Origin: Clostridia bacterium
Lineage (GTDB): Bacteria > Bacillota_A > Clostridia > Christensenellales > CAG-138
Assembly: GCA_017553815.1 (NCBI GenBank)
Contig: JAFZJT010000236.1
Coordinates: forward strand, 1-7,107
Length of the DNA stretch: 7,107 nucleotides
Direction of reading: 5' to 3'
Shown here: in pieces, positions 1-5,841 of the stretch
Position numbering within the stretch: the first letter of the stretch is position 1
How the letters are laid out: the number at the start of each line of letters is the position of its first letter
Program-made: the position numbers and the translations under genes
The notes under the pieces: model-generated
Told to the model about the DNA's origin: nothing
What the model saw: only the letters and a program-made list of their open reading frames with translations
The model's database searches: none

Positions 1-2
1 AA

Positions 3-95
3 GCAAGAGGATATCGCACCTTTGAGGGCTTCTCCTCTATGATCTACCTTGTTGCAGGCAAACTGAAGCTCGCTTGTCTGAATCCGTTACGATAA
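3..95 (+). CDS. C-terminal fragment of a probable IS transposase (partial at the window edge)
   Basis: The frame that starts at base 3 is open from the window edge to a TAA at 93-95 and gives 30 residues beginning ARGYRTFEGF and ending LNPLR. The aromatic/basic pattern GYRTFEGF followed by a hydrophobic stretch (SSMIYLVAGKL) resembles the end of DDE transposases such as those of the ISL3 group, where a G-[FY]-R-x-F-x-x-[FY] segment occurs near the C-terminus. That family assignment comes from memory of the pattern, not from an alignment. Just after the stop, the sequence GTAGAGCC (101-108) could be the right end of such an element, since ISL3-type inverted repeats often begin GGCTCT. The rest of the gene, the left end and any target duplication lie outside the window. 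It could also be the tail of an unrelated gene. Confidence 0.4.
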   Translation, partial: ARGYRTFEGFSSMIYLVAGKLKLACLNPLR

Positions 96-124
96 TGGGA
101 GTAGAGCCTTTTCACTGTGCGATA

Positions 125-153
125 TTGCCAAAACGAAAGAAATCTGCTATAAT
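125..153 (+). promoter_or_regulatory. Sigma-A promoter of the TSCPD/RNA methyltransferase unit
   Basis: A -35 box TTGCCA (125-130, five of six consensus bases) and a perfect -10 box TATAAT (148-153) are separated by 17 bases. Transcription would begin near base 160, about 43 bases before the first start codon at 203. The promoter sits just beyond the probable end of the IS fragment, so expression need not depend on that element. Confidence 0.8.
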
Positions 154-202
154 TAACATTTTGGAAGCGAACCCATTTCGCACAAAGCAAAGGAGAAACA
201 GA

Positions 203-451
203 ATGCATTACACCTACAGAACCAGCGGCGTATGTTCCACCGTGATCGATTTCGACATCGAGGACGGCAAGCTGCACAACATCGTTTACACCGGCGGCTG
301 CAACGGCAACCTCAAATCCATCGGAAGGCTGCTTGAGGGCGCGGATGCCGAATTCGCCGTTGAGCGTCTTTTGGGCGTTGAATGCGGCTTCAAGAATACC
401 TCCTGCGGCGACCAGCTCGCAAGGGCGATAAAAACGGCGCTTGCGGATTAA
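203..451 (+). CDS. TSCPD domain-containing small protein (TIGR03905-like)
   Basis: An 82-residue protein. The start at 203 is chosen because AGGAG (191-195) lies 7 bases upstream and the sequence MHYTYRTSGVCS is the usual beginning of this family; the open frame extends upstream to 74 but that part overlaps the promoter. The signature TSCGDQLA occupies residues 67-73 or so, a variant of the TSCPD motif with Gly for Pro. Other conserved-looking elements are GVCS (9-12), a TGGCNGNL turn (30-37) and GVECG (58-62). Four cysteines (11, 33, 61, 68) could bind a metal, which is inference. A related domain is found at the end of some B12-dependent ribonucleotide reductases, but the stand-alone protein has no established function. 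It is followed after 14 bases by the RNA methyltransferase gene, probably on one transcript. Confidence 0.88.
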   Translation: MHYTYRTSGVCSTVIDFDIEDGKLHNIVYTGGCNGNLKSIGRLLEGADAEFAVERLLGVECGFKNTSCGDQLARAIKTALAD

Positions 452-465
452 GCCCCAAACAGCAA

Positions 466-1230
466 ATGCTTATCACAAGCACGAAAAACAAAACCGTCAT
501 GCTTCTGCGCGCGCTTAAGGAGCGCGGGAGCCGACGCGAGAGCGGTCTGCACCTCATCGAGGGCGAACGGCTCGTTTTTGATGCGCTCATTTCGGGAGTT
601 TTGCCCGATACGGTGCTTGTTGAAGAGGGCGCGGCGCATATCGAGGCGCGGCTTGAAGGGATTGGCGTGCCGTATATAAACGTTTCAAGGGGCGTGCTTG
701 AGGCGGTATCTGACACGAAGACCCCGCAGGGCGTTGCCGCCGCCGTGAAAACACCGGATACTGCTCCCCCGCCTTCGTACCCCAAAAACGCGCTGATAGT
801 GGCGCTCGACAGGCTTCAGGATCCCGGCAATCTCGGCACGATACTGCGTTCGGCTGACGCGATGGGAGCTCAAGCCATAGTGCTCGGCGAGGGCTGCACC
901 GACCCGTTTTCGCCCAAGGCGCTTCGCGCCGCGATGGGCAGCGCATACCATATTCCCGTTTACGAGGGCGAGCTTAAAACCGAGCTTTTGAAGCTCAGAG
1001 CCGAGGGAAACACGCTTATCTGCGGGCATCTTCGCGGCAGCGAAACGCTCCCTGAGCTGAACGGCGGCTGTGTGCTCGTTATCGGCAACGAGGGCAGCGG
1101 CGTTTCGGACGAAACAGCCGAAATCTGTACGCTCTTCCGCCTTAAGATGTTTGGAAGAGCAGAAAGCCTGAACGCCTCCGCCGCGGCGTCCATAATAATG
1201 TATGAGCTTTCGCGGCTGATAAACGGATAG
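466..1230 (+). CDS. TrmH/SpoU family RNA 2'-O-ribose methyltransferase
   Basis: A 254-residue cytosolic enzyme expected to transfer a methyl group from S-adenosylmethionine to a ribose 2'-hydroxyl in tRNA or rRNA. The N-terminus (1-95) has the RNA-binding substrate domain pattern: ITSTKN at 3-8, EGERLV at 32-37 and TKTPQGVAA at 84-92. The SPOUT catalytic domain follows with all three motifs: DPGNLGTILRSADA at 119-132 (Asn122, Arg128), IGNEGSG at 206-212 (Glu209), and LNASAAASIIMYEL at 235-248 (Asn236). Length is typical of the family. The start at 466 matches the family N-terminus MxITSxxN; an upstream ATG at 382 would overlap the TSCPD gene by 70 bases and adds an unrelated basic tail. No clear Shine-Dalgarno sequence precedes 466, so translation may be coupled to the gene ahead. 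The exact modified nucleotide cannot be read from sequence. Confidence 0.93.
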   Translation: MLITSTKNKTVMLLRALKERGSRRESGLHLIEGERLVFDALISGVLPDTVLVEEGAAHIEARLEGIGVPYINVSRGVLEAVSDTKTPQGVAAAVKTPDTAPPPSYPKNALIVALDRLQDPGNLGTILRSADAMGAQAIVLGEGCTDPFSPKALRAAMGSAYHIPVYEGELKTELLKLRAEGNTLICGHLRGSETLPELNGGCVLVIGNEGSGVSDETAEICTLFRLKMFGRAESLNASAAASIIMYELSRLING

Positions 1231-1241
1231 GTAAATCGAAA

Positions 1242-1288
1242 ATCGGGATCGAAGCGGCTTTGCCTGCCTCGGCTCCGATGTTTTTATT
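1242..1288 (+). terminator. Intrinsic terminator after the RNA methyltransferase gene
   Basis: A 16-nt left arm (1242-1257) pairs with 1264-1279 around a 6-nt loop, with two mismatches and a few G-T pairs, and is followed by a T run at 1281-1285. It starts 12 bases after the stop codon. Read from the other strand the stem is followed by TTTT, so it may also weakly stop the convergent transcript from the minus-strand unit. Confidence 0.75.
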
Positions 1289-1290
1289 GT

Positions 1291-1321
1291 CGGTATTGCG
1301 TAATTGCCCTTCTTAATACCG
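1291..1321. repeat. Short inverted repeat in the convergent intergenic region
   Basis: CGGTATT (1291-1297) and its exact reverse complement AATACCG (1315-1321) flank 17 bases. No T run follows on either strand, so it is not a convincing terminator. The rest of the gap up to 1444 becomes AT-rich and shows no reading frame or RNA gene that I can support. Confidence 0.3.
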
Positions 1322-1444
1322 CCGCATTCCTTCCGAAGAGTTCGCCGAGGGACACGAACAGGGCGATATAGATATCTTAGGAAGAATACGCGAAAGATGC
1401 CGCAATGGTATTATAGCTTATATCTATTTCATTATCAACAATTA

Positions 1445-2209
1445 TTATAGATACGACTTGATAACGTACTTGATCAGGTCGTATGAATAAACGAGCCTCG
1501 AACCCACCGTGAGCGTGTTCCAAAGCTTATCGTTGACAGCGAGCGCCGAGAACACGGTACGCCACATTTCATCGACGTCGCCGATATTCGGCACGCTGTT
1601 CGGCATCTTGGTGAGCCACTCCGCATTCAGCGTGGTGGCGAATCGGTCGCTGTCCTTTGAAAGCAGAGTGGTGTAGAACACCGAGCGGCTTCCGCTGACT
1701 ATTCTGTAGACACTGCCGGATCGGTTCTGGATACCTTCCTCGGCTTTTTTGAGGAAAAGGATCAGGTCGTTTCCTCCCGTGAAGATGGGATAGTTTTCAA
1801 CTGTGCATTCGGAAGTGCCGTCCTGTATGACGGTTATCATGCTTCCCTTGCCGCCAAGTTCGCCCTTTATCTCATCCTGTACTTCGGATGAGATGATGGA
1901 TTAGCCTGAATCCTTTTCCTCGCCGATCCAATGGCCGATGCGGATCCAAGCGACCGCGTCCGCCTCCTTAGTGAAGGACTCGAGCGAATATTTTTTTATA
2001 AACTCGGCTTGGCGCGTTTTCTCCGCGATACGCACCTCTGGCTCGGTGAAGATCACTATAGGCTTATCCTCCTCGGGCTTGGCGTGGGAAAATCCCTTCG
2101 TTGCGATGGCAAGCGCGATCGTGAACAGAACGAGTATCCCCAAAACAATCGCCCACCACGGCAGGGGCTTGCTTGCAGCTTTAGCGGCGGTTTTCTCATT
2201 ATTGCTCAT
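1445..2209 (-). pseudogene. Membrane-anchored protein of unknown function, interrupted by an in-frame TAA
   Basis: Read from the ATG at 2209, this frame gives 102 residues, a TAA at 1901-1903, then continues open in the same frame through 20 codons and a further 131 codons to a TAA at 1445-1447; 254 codons in all. The start has AGGAG at 2220-2224, 10 bases upstream. Residues 1-17 are a short cytosolic tail, 18-39 (from PWWAIVLGI) form one membrane helix, and the rest would face outside. The soluble part has the pattern of a beta-rich domain: EADAVAWIRIGHWIG just before the stop, then VQDEIKG and VIQDGTS after it, and FTGGNDLILFL further on, which reads as one continuous domain split by the stop. 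That argues for a nonsense mutation over two genes. The downstream piece has its own ATG at 1840, with only a weak AAGGGA ahead. It follows the rlmI-like gene by 52 bases on the same strand, probably one operon. Function unknown. Confidence 0.75.
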
Positions 2210-2261
2210 TATAAAGGCACTCCTATTCTTTTTGCTTGGTTTTTTATTCTTTCCAAAAGGT

Positions 2262-3482
2262 TTAGACCACTTGGAAAATATAGAACTTCAGATAATCCGT
2301 TTCGGGAACGCCCCAGAGTATCGGATGATCCCCCGCCTGCCGACGCGCCTCGATCTGGCGAAGCTGAACGCCTGCCGCCTCGGCTGCCTCCGCAAGCATC
2401 CTGCGAAACAGCTCGTCCGTCATAAAATGCGAGCAGGAGCAGGTGGAAAGATACCCGCCGCGCGGCAGGAGCTTCATCGCCTTTGCGTTTATCGCCTTAT
2501 AGCCGTTTATCGCGGCCTTGACGGTTTCGCGGCTCTTGGTGAACGCGGGCGGATCGAGAATTATATAGTCATAATCGCATTTTTTCGCATTCTCCATCTC
2601 GGTCAAAAGGTCGAAAACGTCCGCACAGAGGAAGCTCATACCGTTTTCAAGCCCGTTGAGTTCCGCATTTTTGCGCGTTTTTTCGATAGCGTCCGCGGAG
2701 ATATCCACGGCGGTGACATGCGCAGCTCCCGCTTTGGCGCAATTCAGCGCAAACGCACCCGTGTGCGTGAAGCAATCGAGCACGCGCCTGCCCTTCGCGA
2801 TACCCGCGGCGGCAAGGCGGTTGAGCTTCTGGTCGAGAAAATAGCCCGTTTTTTGACCGTTCAGCACGTCTATCTCATATTTTATCCCGTTCTCGGTGAT
2901 GACGAGCTTTCCGTCGAAATCGGGGTCGAGCCGTGCGTCCGAAACGAAGCCCTTGCCTTCCTCAAGCCCTTCCTTGGCGCGGATGGAAACGTCGTTTCGC
3001 TCGCAAATAGCGCGTATTTTCACGCCGTATTCCGCGAAAACCTCGATGAACAGGTCGAACAGCCGTGCCTTGATGCGCTCAAAGCCGAGGGAAAGCACCT
3101 GTATAACGAGCACGTCCTCGAATTTATCGACCGTCAGCCCGGGAAAGCTGTCCGCCTCGCCGAAGATGACGCGAAAACAGCGCTCCTCCCCGATCACTGT
3201 GCGGCGATAGTCTATCGCGTAGCGGATGCGGCGGCGGAAGAACTCGTCGTCGAAGCGGTCGTTCGCATTCCTTGAAAGGATGCGGATGCGTATCTTGGAG
3301 TTATCGTTGATGAAGCCCGTGCCGAGATAGCGCTCCTTTTTCGAGTAAATATCGACGATATCGCCGTTTTCATACCCGCCCGAAACGGAGACGATCTCCT
3401 CGGCAAACACCCAGGGATGTCCCGCACGAACCGAGCGCTCGGCCTTTTCGGTTATTATCGTTTTTTCAAATTCTCTTGCCAT
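2262..3482 (-). CDS. rlmI: RlmI-like class I SAM-dependent 23S rRNA (cytosine-5) methyltransferase
   Basis: A 406-residue cytosolic enzyme. The E. coli relative RlmI makes 5-methylcytosine at 23S rRNA position 1962; the same target is inferred here. The N-terminal ~75 residues match a PUA RNA-binding domain (GHPWVFAEEI at 21-30, NGDIVDIYS at 39-47, GTGFIN at 54-59). A linking domain follows, ending in the conserved GQKTGYFLDQ (209-218). The Rossmann methyltransferase domain has the SAM-binding loop VLDCFTHTGAFAL (234-246), the acidic ribose contact in AVDIS (Asp260), LDPPAF (309-314) and a cysteine motif STCSCSHF (346-353), which supplies the nucleophile. Length is normal for the family. The start at 3482 (MAREFEKT) is preferred to the farther upstream ATG at 3599, because that would run through the promoter and into the -35 box of htpG. 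An AAAGAGA site lies about 9 bases upstream. Confidence 0.9.
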   Translation of the reverse strand: MAREFEKTIITEKAERSVRAGHPWVFAEEIVSVSGGYENGDIVDIYSKKERYLGTGFINDNSKIRIRILSRNANDRFDDEFFRRRIRYAIDYRRTVIGEERCFRVIFGEADSFPGLTVDKFEDVLVIQVLSLGFERIKARLFDLFIEVFAEYGVKIRAICERNDVSIRAKEGLEEGKGFVSDARLDPDFDGKLVITENGIKYEIDVLNGQKTGYFLDQKLNRLAAAGIAKGRRVLDCFTHTGAFALNCAKAGAAHVTAVDISADAIEKTRKNAELNGLENGMSFLCADVFDLLTEMENAKKCDYDYIILDPPAFTKSRETVKAAINGYKAINAKAMKLLPRGGYLSTCSCSHFMTDELFRRMLAEAAEAAGVQLRQIEARRQAGDHPILWGVPETDYLKFYIFQVV

Positions 3483-3514
3483 CTCAAAAATCTCTTTCAA
3501 AATTATCCTAACGA

Positions 3515-3543
3515 AATATAACACAGAAGCGGGATTTTTGCAA
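3515..3543 (-). promoter_or_regulatory. Promoter of the minus-strand rlmI-like operon
   Basis: On the minus strand, TTGCAA (3543-3538) and TATATT (3520-3515) are separated by exactly 17 bases. Transcription would start near 3508, leaving a leader of about 25 bases before the ATG at 3482. It is divergent from the htpG promoter, with about 50 bases between the two -35 boxes, and lies about 80 bases from the CIRCE operator, so repression by HrcA is not expected here. Confidence 0.65.
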
Positions 3544-3592
3544 GCGATTTCGGCGGGTTTCCGCGCCTTCCGAAAGAATTTTCCCGCGGGGG

Positions 3593-3621
3593 TTGACAAA
3601 CGCTAATAATGGGAGTACAAT
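3593..3621 (+). promoter_or_regulatory. Sigma-A promoter of htpG
   Basis: A perfect -35 box TTGACA (3593-3598) and TACAAT (3616-3621, five of six consensus bases) with 17-base spacing. The predicted start near 3628 falls inside the left arm of the CIRCE operator. This is a strong vegetative promoter; heat control would therefore act by relief of repression, with no need for an alternative sigma factor. Confidence 0.9.
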
Positions 3622-3624
3622 ATG

Positions 3625-3651
3625 TTAGCACTCGAAAGAATAGAGTGCTAA
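3625..3651 (+). promoter_or_regulatory. CIRCE operator (HrcA binding site) in front of htpG
   Basis: TTAGCACTC (3625-3633), nine bases, then GAGTGCTAA (3643-3651): an exact match to the CIRCE consensus with the exact 9-base spacer. It begins four bases after the -10 box and covers the predicted transcription start. CIRCE is bound by the repressor HrcA, which is held active by GroEL and releases during heat or misfolding stress. Because it lies in the leader, the inverted repeat would also be present in the mRNA. The hrcA gene itself is not in the window. Confidence 0.97.
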
Positions 3652-3687
3652 CAAGCAGTATCAATAAAACCCAAAGAGGTGAAAAAT

Positions 3688-5658
3688 ATGGCAAAGAAAC
3701 AGTTTAAAACCGAATCCAAGCGGCTGCTCGATCTGATGATCAACTCCGTTTACACGAACAAGGAGATATTCCTCAGAGAGCTCATTTCCAACGCAAGCGA
3801 CGCGCTCGACAAGCTTCATTTCAAGCTTCTGACCGACAATACGGCAACTTCCGGCGGCGATCTCGAGATCCGCATCGTTCCCGACAGGGAGAACCGCACG
3901 CTCACCATCATCGACAACGGTATCGGCATGAGCAAGGAGGAGCTTGAGGTGAACCTCGGCACCATCGCCAAGAGCGGCACGCTCGCATTCAGAAGCGCGA
4001 TGCAGAAGAAGAACGAGGGCGAGGAGGCCTCCGAGGACGAACACGCGCCCGCCGCAAACGAGCTCGAGGTCATCGGCCAGTTCGGCGTTGGCTTCTATTC
4101 GGCGTTCATGGTGGCGGACAGGATTACCGTGCTTTCGCGCGCCTACGGCTCGGACGAGGCGAATATCTGGGAAAGCGACGGTTTGGACGGCTACACCGTC
4201 TCCACCGCCGAAAAGCCGGACGGCTGCGGCACGGTGATAACGCTTCATCTAAAAGAGAACGGCGAGGACGAGCGCTTCGACCGCTATCTTGAGACCTACA
4301 CGCTCAAGGAGCTTATCAAGAAGTATTCCGATTATATCCGCTACCCCATCAAGATGACGGTCGAGGAAACGCGCATGAAGGAGCATGAGTGCGAGCACGA
4401 CCACGAGGACGGCGAATGCGACTGCGAGCACAAGGAGCCGGAATATGAAACCGTGACCGAGGAGCAGACGCTGAACAGCATGGTGCCGCTTTGGAGGCGC
4501 AACAAGTCGGAGCTTACGGATGAGGATTACAACGGCTTCTACACCGATAAATTCCACGACTACGAGGAGCCTCTCGCGCACATCCATTCGCGCACCGAGG
4601 GCGGCGTTACCTATAACTCCATCCTGTTCATCCCCGCGAGCGCGCCTTATAACTATTTTTCCAAGAACTACAAGCGCGGATTGCAGCTCTATTCCAACGG
4701 CGTTATGATAATGGAGAGTTGCGAGGATCTTCTGCCCGAGTATTTCGGCTTTGTTAAGGGTCTTGTGGATTCCTCCGATATTTCGCTGAACATCTCCCGC
4801 GAGATGCTTCAGCAGAGCCGCCAGCTTCGCGCCATCGCTTCGGGTCTTAAAAAGAAGATAAGATCGGAGCTTGAGAAGCTGCTTGAAAACGACCGCGAGA
4901 AATACGAAAAATTCTTCAAGGCGTTCGGGCTTTCCATCAAGTATGGCATCTATGAGAGCTACGGCATGGAGGGAGAGAACCTCAAGGATCTGCTTCTTTA
5001 TAAGAGCGCGAAGGAGGATAAGCTCGTTACCCTCAAGGAGTATATCGCCCGCCTTGTGGAGAATCAGACCGAGATATACTATGCTTGCGGCGAGAGCGAG
5101 GAGATGATAAAGGCGCTTCCGCAGTATAAGTATCTGATCGGCAAGGGTTACGATGTTCTCTTAATGACCGAGAACGTGGACGAATTCATGCTTCGTATGC
5201 TGAACGGGTACGACGGCAAGCCCTTCAAGTCCATTACCGACAACGACGTGAATATTCAGGATGAGGACGAGAAGAAGGCGCTTGAGGAGAAGCAGAAGGA
5301 GCACGCGGAGCTGCTTGAGGCGATCAAAACCGCGCTGGATGGCAAGGTAAAGGAGGTTCGCCTCTCCGCGAGGCTTTCTGACTCCCCCGCCGCGCTCACC
5401 AGCGAGGGTCCGCTCACGCTCGAGATGGAGAAGGTGCTCTCCGAAATGCCGATGGGCGGCGAAGCGAAGGCCGAGCGCGTGCTCGAGCTGAACCCCGACC
5501 ACCCCGTTTTCGAGGCGCTTTCCCGCATCAAGGACGACGAAGCCATGCTCGCAAGCTATGCCGGCATACTCTACGGTCAGGCGCAGCTTCTTGCGGGACT
5601 CAAGCTCGATGATCCCGCGAAGTTTGCGGAGAGCCTGAATGCGCTATTGGTGAAATAA
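3688..5658 (+). CDS. htpG: Molecular chaperone HtpG (bacterial Hsp90)
   Basis: A 656-residue cytosolic homodimeric ATP-dependent chaperone. The start at 3688 is chosen for the AGAGG (3675-3679) 8 bases upstream and the MAKKQFKTES beginning. The N-terminal GHKL ATPase domain (1-~220) has FLRELISNASDALDKL (28-43, catalytic Glu31, Asn35), DNGIGM (76-81), GTIAKSGT (91-98), GQFGVGF (130-136) and GTVITLHL (181-188). The middle domain (~255-495) has LWRRNKSE (268-275) and NISREMLQQ (368-376) with the ATP-sensing Arg371. The C-terminal dimerisation domain ends at 656 without the MEEVD tail of eukaryotic cytosolic Hsp90. Two parts are odd: residues 232-248 hold four His and three Cys among Glu/Asp where the charged linker sits, and residues 106-120 form an acidic expansion in the ATP-lid region. 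Single-gene transcript with CIRCE control and its own terminator. Confidence 0.98.
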   Translation: MAKKQFKTESKRLLDLMINSVYTNKEIFLRELISNASDALDKLHFKLLTDNTATSGGDLEIRIVPDRENRTLTIIDNGIGMSKEELEVNLGTIAKSGTLAFRSAMQKKNEGEEASEDEHAPAANELEVIGQFGVGFYSAFMVADRITVLSRAYGSDEANIWESDGLDGYTVSTAEKPDGCGTVITLHLKENGEDERFDRYLETYTLKELIKKYSDYIRYPIKMTVEETRMKEHECEHDHEDGECDCEHKEPEYETVTEEQTLNSMVPLWRRNKSELTDEDYNGFYTDKFHDYEEPLAHIHSRTEGGVTYNSILFIPASAPYNYFSKNYKRGLQLYSNGVMIMESCEDLLPEYFGFVKGLVDSSDISLNISREMLQQSRQLRAIASGLKKKIRSELEKLLENDREKYEKFFKAFGLSIKYGIYESYGMEGENLKDLLLYKSAKEDKLVTLKEYIARLVENQTEIYYACGESEEMIKALPQYKYLIGKGYDVLLMTENVDEFMLRMLNGYDGKPFKSITDNDVNIQDEDEKKALEEKQKEHAELLEAIKTALDGKVKEVRLSARLSDSPAALTSEGPLTLEMEKVLSEMPMGGEAKAERVLELNPDHPVFEALSRIKDDEAMLASYAGILYGQAQLLAGLKLDDPAKFAESLNALLVK

Positions 5659-5676
5659 GAAAAATCGAATTAAACG

Positions 5677-5717
5677 AGGCTGCTTCGGTGAATGCCGAGG
5701 CAGCCTGTTTTTTATTT
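5677..5717 (+). terminator. Rho-independent terminator of htpG
   Basis: AGGCTGCTTCGG (5677-5688) pairs over all 12 positions, with one G-T pair, to CCGAGGCAGCCT (5695-5706) around a 6-base loop, followed by six T at 5708-5713. It begins 18 bases after the htpG stop codon. Confidence 0.93.
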
Positions 5718-5742
5718 AGTGAATAGTGAATAATGAATAGTG
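5718..5742 (+). repeat. Tandem 7-bp repeats (GTGAATA-type)
   Basis: GTGAATA (5719-5725), GTGAATA (5726-5732) and ATGAATA (5733-5739), then GTG, lie directly after the htpG terminator T tract. Low-complexity strings like this occur between genes in many Clostridia; the function is unknown. They sit next to the palindrome at 5748-5811 and may be part of the same element. Confidence 0.6.
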
Positions 5743-5747
5743 CTCAG

Positions 5748-5811
5748 CGAATATTGCAAGCGCGGCGCGTGACCGCCGCAAAGGGTGGCAACGCGCCGCG
5801 TTAGCTATTCG
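5748..5811. repeat. Long imperfect palindrome with a perfect GC-rich core
   Basis: The core is a perfect 10-bp inverted repeat, CGCGGCGCGT (5761-5770) and ACGCGCCGCG (5791-5800). Inside it CCGCC (5773-5777) can pair with GGTGG (5784-5788) around a 6-base loop, and outside it CGAATA (5748-5753) pairs with TATTCG (5806-5811) with partial pairing between. The whole could fold as one long hairpin. No T run follows in either direction, so it is not a standard terminator. It lies between two convergent genes. A small mobile repeat or a structure-based transcription barrier are possible; neither is shown. Confidence 0.6.
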
Positions 5812-5841
5812 GTTGATTAAGTTAGGGTGTAAAACAGCCTA

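Noticed and set aside
116..184. Inverted repeat TGTGCGA / TCGCACA flanking the first promoter
   Set aside because: Seven bases at 116-122 and 178-184 with 55 bases between is easily a chance match; no known operator of this form.
382..465. Upstream start for the TrmH/SpoU gene
   Set aside because: It would overlap the TSCPD gene by 70 bases and add a basic tail not expected in the family; the N-terminus MLITSTKN at 466 fits family members.
1901..1903. TAA as a reassigned sense codon
   Set aside because: TAA is the normal terminal stop of several genes here (TSCPD, rlmI-like, htpG, lipoprotein), so a changed genetic code is not supported.
1938..3275. A 445-codon open frame on the plus strand
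   Set aside because: It is antisense to the rlmI-like gene and the membrane gene; the minus strand carries clear methyltransferase motifs, while this frame has no recognisable domain and no ribosome binding site.
3661..4587. Long minus-strand frames rich in Leu and Val opposite htpG
   Set aside because: They mirror the GAG/GAC-rich coding of htpG, one of them runs through the htpG start and CIRCE side, and neither has a promoter, ribosome binding site or known motif.
5748..5811. Palindrome as a riboswitch or intrinsic terminator
   Set aside because: It is downstream of both convergent genes, so it cannot act as a leader riboswitch, and no T run follows on either strand.
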